A stretch of 11,906 bases of DNA from contig UZAN01044671.1 of assembly GCA_900618425.1 (NCBI GenBank), positions 1 to 11,906 on the forward strand. The letters run 5' to 3'. Positions 9,701 through 11,906 of this stretch are shown here, piece by piece. This stretch comes from Echinostoma caproni. Its lineage: Eukaryota > Platyhelminthes > Trematoda > Plagiorchiida > Echinostomatidae. A model generated the notes under the pieces. The model saw only the letters and a program-made list of their open reading frames with translations. It was not told where the DNA came from and did not search any database. How positions within the stretch are numbered: the first letter of the stretch is position 1; the number at the start of each line of letters is the position of its first letter. A program made the position numbers and the translations under genes.

Positions 9701-10862
9701 GTCTATCAACTTCGTAGGTGTTCAAGGGTGTCATTCCTCGGTTGTACATTGGTGTTTCCGGCTCGTCTACATGGCTTGTATACCTAACGACTACCTTTGT
9801 TTTTCGTCCTAGGTTTGTCACAGGCATCGAGTTCCGCGACTCTCATCAGCTGTTGAGCGTCAAGAGCACCGGTGTCTTCCGTCAAGGCATGACTTTGAAT
9901 TTCAATATTGGTTTTCAGGTTAGTCTATCTTTCCTAAGGTAAATAATACCATCGTTTGAACACGCTCTGTTGCCAGAGTTATCAGGCACCGGCGTACTGA
10001 AAAAAGTGATTAAAAGTTCATTCTCGTTAAAGCATATTTCCTGATTTTATTCATGTTTTAGTGTGTTCGACTCATTTTTATCAGTATTATTCTCTTGCGG
10101 TTTATTTTCCCGTTTCTTTTATAAAAGACCCGTGCCAGCTTTCTATTTGGTATCTTATGTCATTTGTATTATATATATATATGGCGCCAACGCAATAACA
10201 AGAATAACAGAATATGGAATGTTGGGATACAAAGCAGAGTGAAAGGTCAGACGTTTAAGTTTAATAAAACACGTCTCGATTTAGAATTTTATGCATAAAT
10301 TTTGTTTCTTTTAAATATTGTGGTAATTTCAATAGTTGGTTATTCTGCAACCTTCCCAGTATCCTTTGAGTAATTTTTCTACCACGTTGTAATATAACCT
10401 GTGAAGTTGGTATGATTAGACATCTCAAATTGAATGGTACAATCCTGCCAGTGATAGCTGTTGGTGTCTATGACCCTTGTCCCATTTCAGAATCTTCCCA
10501 ACAAGCGAGGCGAAACCAATAGAGATAAACAATATGCTTTATGGATCGGTGATGTTATTGGTGTTGGTGTTGGAGAAAACGGGTCGAACATGGTTTACAC
10601 ACTGGCAGCAAAGCGTCGTCCCAAGTCCATCAGCCTGTACATAAAAGAGGAAGAAGATGAGGAGGAAGAGGACGAAACTGAAGCAGATGGTGTGGTAAAC
10701 AGTAAAGACAAATCAAAAAACAGTTCTGTCAACGGCACTCGCTCAGGCTCTTCACGTGCATCCGGGGCGGAAAAGCGTGGTTTGATGAATGGAGACGTAA
10801 GCTCAGCTCAAGAGCTGCTTGGTCGTGGACATCGACGTGCCATTATCGAGCAAAAGACTCGG
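646..10862 (+). CDS. SUPT16H: FACT complex subunit SPT16, N-terminal half (10 exons, 3' partial)
   Basis: SPT16 is the large subunit of FACT, a nuclear histone chaperone that loosens and rebuilds nucleosomes during transcription and replication, with SSRP1 as partner. Ten exons (646-714, 747-836, 876-1031, 1069-1128, 1163-1402, 5225-5376, 6821-6993, 7437-7527, 9813-9918, 10491-10862) join in frame into 503 codons with no stop, all with GT-AG introns. Landmarks match the family in order: RLYKCW near residue 20, WLFGYEL at about 55-61, a GIFEKDKF block near 130, [10 protein letters not shown] near 180, [15 protein letters not shown] near 240, [10 protein letters not shown] then YCSN near 265-280, TGIEFR near 347, YALWIGD near 395, an acidic tract near 430 and LLGRG near 485. 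Residues 1 to about 430 form the pita-bread aminopeptidase-like domain, which in this family lacks peptidase activity and binds histones. The roughly 1,000-residue family length means about half is missing past the right edge. The start ATG at 646 aligns with the usual N-terminus. Identity is very secure; exon ends were set by eye from frame and splice consensus. Confidence 0.95.
747..836 (+). CDS. SUPT16H: SPT16 exon 2 (residues 24-53)
   Basis: Thirty codons, phase 0 at both ends. The segment [19 protein letters not shown] corresponds to the family's 'VDAIVV..G..EEIVYAKS' strand-turn-strand. The acceptor is TTTGTAG at 740-746 and the donor GTATGC at 837. Confidence 0.88.
876..1031 (+). CDS. 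SUPT16H: SPT16 exon 3 (residues 54-105)
   Basis: Begins [14 protein letters not shown], the most recognisable SPT16 signature, followed by a K-rich turn (GKKKLDFF) and ends at IPKNQ before donor GTAATT. Fifty-two codons, phase 0 at both ends. Confidence 0.95.
1069..1128 (+). CDS. SUPT16H: SPT16 exon 4 (residues 106-125)
   Basis: Twenty codons reading [20 protein letters not shown], the helix before the GxxIGIF strand. The acceptor is TTTTCAG at 1062-1068 and the donor GTAGGC at 1129. Phase 0 at both ends. Confidence 0.9.
1163..1402 (+). CDS. SUPT16H: SPT16 exon 5 (residues 126-205)
   Basis: Eighty codons covering [16 protein letters not shown], then [20 protein letters not shown] (the helix that links the two lobes in this family) and ending at IIDYDK before a consensus donor GTAAGT. 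Phase 0 at both ends. Confidence 0.95.
2226..2820 (+). repeat. Repeat family R, copy 1
   Basis: Begins CACACGTCTGAATCC, a motif found again at 3694 and 3778. Shared blocks with copy 3 include GGCCGGTGTCCAGTT-like sequence near 2427 and 4000, AGGTGCCCAAT near 2480 and 4041, and the CCAACCCGGTTAT block near 2627 and 4169. Its own right half also matches copy 2 in inverted orientation. A long minus-strand open frame (2225-2629) crosses it but is interrupted by the N and is not conserved as an intact frame in copy 3. The family is probably a non-autonomous retroposon or the tail of one. I cannot classify it further. Confidence 0.7.
2562..2580. other. Single N flanked by a 9-bp direct duplication (probable assembly join)
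   Basis: The 9-mer CCTGGTTTC occurs immediately before and after the N at 2571. Removing the N and one 9-mer brings this stretch to about the length of the matching part of copy 3 (25 against 26 bp between shared blocks). This points to an overlap left at a contig join, not real sequence. Confidence 0.7.
2824..3228 (-). repeat. Repeat family R, copy 2 (inverted, truncated)
   Basis: The reverse complement of this segment matches 2361-2782 of copy 1 along its whole length. Examples are the CCTCAACAGA blocks (2714 region and its partner near 2885), the GAGCATTTCGC block, and the ACCGCAxTCCAxTGGGxGCCGGTGT block. It lacks the left end of the family as defined by copies 1 and 3. Confidence 0.75.
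3694..4370 (+). repeat. Repeat family R, copy 3, with its left end duplicated
   Basis: The left-end motif CACACGTCTGA plus the following CCAAACAAATCA...AATCTT block occurs twice, at 3694-3747 and 3778-3830, with a (TA)n tract between. The second begins a copy that continues to about 4370 and is colinear with copy 1 through to its right end (CAACCTAAGACACC near 4321, against CAACCCTAGACACC near 2788). Confidence 0.7.
3749..3777. repeat. (TA)n microsatellite
   Basis: Twenty-nine bases of uninterrupted TA alternation, placed exactly between two copies of the same repeat end. This is consistent with a retroposon whose 3' end is a simple repeat, or with slippage expansion of a short AT stretch. 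Confidence 0.95.
4400..4600. repeat. Dispersed repeat D, copy 1
   Basis: Matches 11371-11575 in the same orientation. Shared blocks are CAGTTTC..TACAACC, a GCGCC.GTTTTGGTT.CTGTCT core (4436-4460 against 11410-11433), GACAGGGAAG-like and GAGCAGA-like sequence, and the TG.ACGA.CGCC.CTGT block near 4570 and 11537. I cannot assign it to a named family. Confidence 0.65.
5225..5376 (+). CDS. SUPT16H: SPT16 exon 6 (residues 206-256)
   Basis: Begins [10 protein letters not shown] and contains [19 protein letters not shown], the start of the pita-bread lobe. It ends with two bases of a Ser codon (AG) before GTAACT, and the C at 6821 completes the codon. The acceptor is TTCGCTAG. Confidence 0.93.
5377..6820 (+). 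other. SPT16 intron 6, 1444 bp
   Basis: Bounded by GTAACT and TTCCAAG. It contains the minus-strand retrotransposon remnant at about 5548-5951. From about 6012 to 6820 I see only AT-rich sequence without recognisable features, including an AATAAA near 6623 that has no associated gene. Confidence 0.85.
5548..5951 (-). mobile_element. 3' end of a non-LTR retrotransposon (RTE/CR1-like), 5'-truncated
   Basis: On the minus strand a 68-codon open frame ends at a stop at 5745-5747. It contains [20 protein letters not shown], then [20 protein letters not shown]. The pattern GGQTMTWxRGMK...GWGP...WLExLxxMAxNR is one I associate with the C-terminal tail of reverse transcriptases in flatworm non-LTR elements. 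A 3'UTR of about 200 bp follows and ends near 5548. That terminus is repeated at 10183-10255. Upstream of 5951 the frame is broken by a stop at 5952-5954 with shifted remnants beyond, so it is a dead, 5'-truncated insertion. Assignment to non-LTR is firm by recollection; the exact clade is a guess. Confidence 0.65.
6821..6993 (+). CDS. SUPT16H: SPT16 exon 7 (residues 256-314)
   Basis: Reads [20 protein letters not shown] then [17 protein letters not shown], the most conserved core of the domain. The equivalent positions in true aminopeptidases bind metal ions; those ligands are absent here, as in all SPT16. It ends with one base of a Gly codon before donor GTATGT. Confidence 0.95.
6994..7436 (+). 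other. SPT16 intron 7, 443 bp
   Basis: Bounded by GTATGT and TTTCACAG. AT-rich, with a few open frames that look like noise. I see no element in it. Confidence 0.85.
7437..7527 (+). CDS. SUPT16H: SPT16 exon 8 (residues 314-344)
   Basis: Reads [15 protein letters not shown] then [13 protein letters not shown], matching the family's 'GVKI.D.Y......KPEL' helix. The acceptor is TTTCACAG at 7429-7436 and the donor is consensus GTGAGT. Two bases of the final Gly codon are carried over. Confidence 0.93.
8447..8517 (-). repeat. tRNA-derived SINE-like element 1 (tRNA head)
   Basis: Read on the minus strand it begins GACACGGCCGAATGGGTAAT, which fits an internal promoter A box (TRGYNNAnnGG). About 40 nt on, it has CCGGGTTTGATCTCCGG, a B box with a 5-bp T stem and 7-nt loop. 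An anticodon-like arm is poor, and no intact acceptor stem pairs, so it is not a working tRNA. The non-tRNA body probably continues downstream, towards lower coordinates (about 8380). I see no A tail or target-site duplication. Confidence 0.6.
9080..9252 (-). mobile_element. tRNA-derived SINE-like element 2
   Basis: Minus strand: a tRNA-like head starts GTCAGTGGTGGCCAAGTGG (A box TGGCCAAGTGG, as in Ser/Leu-type tRNAs). Within about 45 nt it reaches the B box GGGTTCGAACC, then a tRNA-unrelated body of about 90 nt, then an A-rich end, AATAAATAAAAAA, at 9080-9092. Head, body and A tail in the right order and about 170 bp in total is the classic SINE layout. The acceptor stem does not pair, so it is not a tRNA gene. 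No clear target-site duplication is visible. Confidence 0.65.
9813..9918 (+). CDS. SUPT16H: SPT16 exon 9 (residues 344-379)
   Basis: Reads [16 protein letters not shown] then [11 protein letters not shown], the conserved GIEFR strand and the GMxFxxxxGF strand. The acceptor is TTCGTCCTAG and the donor GTTAGT. It ends in phase 0. Confidence 0.94.
9919..10490 (+). other. SPT16 intron 9, 572 bp
   Basis: Bounded by GTTAGT and CCCATTTCAG. It contains the retroposon terminus at 10183-10255 and an adjacent (AT)n run. The rest is AT-rich with no recognisable feature. Confidence 0.85.
10171..10255 (-). mobile_element. Second copy of the non-LTR retrotransposon 3' terminus plus (AT)n
   Basis: GGCGCCAACGCAATAACAAG... 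at 10183 matches GGTGCCAACGCAACAACAAG... at 5548, and the match runs on through TTGGGATACA..GCAGAGT to GGTCAGAC. Only about 75 bp of the element is present here. On the minus strand the element ends directly against an (AT)n run (10171-10182), which fits elements that prime on or end in simple repeats. Confidence 0.6.
10491..10862 (+). CDS. SUPT16H: SPT16 exon 10 (residues 380-503)
   Basis: Starts [10 protein letters not shown] after CCCATTTCAG, runs through [14 protein letters not shown], then an acidic tract ([14 protein letters not shown]), a Ser/Asn/Gly-rich low-complexity stretch, and ends [17 protein letters not shown] before donor GTCAGT. The conserved ends leave no doubt. Between the acidic tract and LLGRG there are about 40 more residues than I expect from animal SPT16. 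The 3' neighbour exon is not in the window. Confidence 0.93.
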
Positions 10863-11370
10863 GTCAGTGTCTCATTCAGCCTGTTATAGACCAAATTCCC
10901 AATGAAGTTTATAATTGAGTCTAATTTCGGGAACCATTAGTTTGACCTATCTTCAATACACCCGATGTTGTCTGCAGGCAACAACAGTAGCACACACGAG
11001 ATTATGCATGACCGTTGGGTCACGGAGTTAGCAGAATTTAAGTAGATGGTAGACTTGGGAAAAGGAAGTGAATTGCTATGGCTAGCTATGTACGAAACGT
11101 TCTACTCTTGGTAGAAATAATAACAAACGCTACTACTGTAGGCTCGCTGTCATATTAAATATTTCCAACCTTAATATAATGTCATAATTTGTGTATGAGC
11201 ATTTTAACCAACTATTTGCTTCAAACTTTATATATACCGGTTTGTGAGTATGCATGGTTCTTTCTCAACTATGTTAAAAACAGAAAACGAAATTTAACGC
11301 CATAATAAGGAAGTGGTTTAAGAAGAGCAACAATGTGTACTTTGTGTTTTCACTGAACACTTGAAGGTTT

Positions 11371-11575
11371 CAGTTTCAGTTCGTACAACCATTAACCATG
11401 AACTTTCGTGCGCCAGTTTTGGTTGCTGTCTGGCTGCCCATTTGTATGAAGAATAGGAGAAGACAGGGAAGTTGAAAGTAGGGGCGAGCAGAAAATAGAG
11501 AATTTCAGTGGATTAAGGTTCCGAGGAAATTGAGGTGCACGAACGCCACTGTTCACGAAACCCAGCCATATTGTA
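11371..11575. repeat. Dispersed repeat D, copy 2
   Basis: Colinear with 4400-4600, same orientation. Its right end overlaps the LTR-like segment described next, so D may be the flank or the terminal part of a larger element. Confidence 0.65.
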
Positions 11576-11794
11576 GCGAAAAGGCTGGGAAAACGTTTAT
11601 TGATCCAATTCAAAAACAACCGGTGTACGCGTTCAATTATATACAATTAATGCTTAACCGCGCCGCAGGATGATTGATGCCTCTCTGTTGGTCTTGGTTC
11701 GCACTTGGCACGTACATTGCCTCTTCTTCCGCGTGGCTCATTTGACCCGATTGTAGCGCGAGATATGTTGATCGACAGCTCCGACGTGGTGACA
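11550..11794 (-). mobile_element. Possible LTR of a retrotransposon (solo or edge of an element)
   Basis: Read on the minus strand from 11794 it begins TGTCACC and ends GTGAACA at 11550, giving TG...CA ends with a short inverted repeat. A TATATAA (11637-11643) lies 35 bp before an AATAAA (11596-11601), the order expected for promoter and polyA signal in an LTR. Upstream of it a minus-strand frame is open from the right edge for 89 codons (stop at 11637-11639). Evidence is only structural: there is no recognisable primer-binding site, no strong polypurine tract, and the second LTR is not in the window. Confidence 0.3.
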
Positions 11795-11906
11795 TTCGGT
11801 GTATATCTTTCTTGCTGGCTGCGGATTGTCTGTCGGGCTGTAATTGTGGATTCGTTCGTTTCGGGTCGTAGTCAACATTGTCTCCCGAAGTACTTCCAGC
11901 CGCTAC

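Larger units (their letters stand above)
7528..9812 (+). other. SPT16 intron 8, 2285 bp
   Basis: Bounded by GTGAGT and TTCGTCCTAG. It contains two tRNA-derived SINE-like elements on the minus strand (8447-8517 head, 9080-9252) and an exon-like stretch on the minus strand at 8728-8822. The remaining parts, 7528-8380 and 9260-9812, hold nothing I recognise. Confidence 0.85.
10863..11906 (+). other. SPT16 intron 10, 5' part (continues past the right edge)
   Basis: Starts with donor GTCAGT. The next SPT16 exon should begin with a N/K-E-x-T-x-E-E-K pattern, and I do not find it before 11906. Contents are an AT-rich stretch to about 11370, then dispersed repeat D copy 2 and an LTR-like segment. 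Confidence 0.75.

Noticed and set aside
10461..10490. Coding extension of exon 10 upstream of the acceptor
   Set aside because: The frame is open there, but the CCCATTTCAG acceptor and the family match both place the exon start at 10491.
10977..11040. Candidate next SPT16 exon after a TCTGCAG
   Set aside because: The translation after the AG (ATTVAHTRL...) does not match the expected E-x-T-x-E-E-K helix and soon meets a stop.
1..11906. CRISPR array, bacterial operon or phage-like region
   Set aside because: No regularly spaced direct repeats, no tight co-directional long ORFs; the window is intron-split eukaryotic sequence throughout.

Overview
This window is nuclear DNA from a flatworm, most likely a digenean trematode (fluke). 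No bacterial-style gene layout is visible: coding sequence is split into short exons with GT-AG introns, and the introns are packed with decayed transposable elements. The fluke assignment rests on intron architecture (four introns of 32-39 bp at the 5' end, then kilobase introns) and on repeats that look like fluke retroposons. It is an inference, and I cannot name a species.

The one well-supported gene is the 5' half of SPT16 (SUPT16H), the large subunit of the FACT histone chaperone, on the + strand. Ten exons between 646 and 10862 join in frame into 503 codons without a stop. They cover the start codon, the whole catalytically dead aminopeptidase-like N-terminal domain, the acidic linker and the conserved LLGRG segment. 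The rest of the protein (dimerisation, middle and acidic C-terminal domains) lies beyond the right edge. Exon coordinates: 646-714, 747-836, 876-1031, 1069-1128, 1163-1402, 5225-5376, 6821-6993, 7437-7527, 9813-9918, 10491-10862.

Layout: 1-155 holds a possible 3' end of an upstream gene on the same strand (weak). 156-645 is the short 5' flank. 646-1402 is a compact block of five SPT16 exons. Intron 5 (1403-5224) carries three copies of one repeat family, two of them inverted to form an ~870 bp imperfect palindrome that also contains the only N, plus a (TA)n tract and one copy of a second dispersed repeat. Intron 6 (5377-6820) holds the 3' end of a non-LTR retrotransposon on the minus strand. 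Intron 8 (7528-9812) contains two different tRNA-derived SINE-like elements on the minus strand. Intron 9 has a second copy of the non-LTR 3' terminus beside an (AT)n tract. The start of intron 10 (10863 to the edge) has another copy of the second dispersed repeat next to an LTR-like segment.

I found no novel defence system, CRISPR array, operon of unknown genes or structural RNA gene. The points worth a second look are the 5'-to-3' intron size polarity, the large inverted repeat and its N, the SINE-like elements, the expanded SPT16 linker, and the tight upstream spacing that may bear on trans-splicing.
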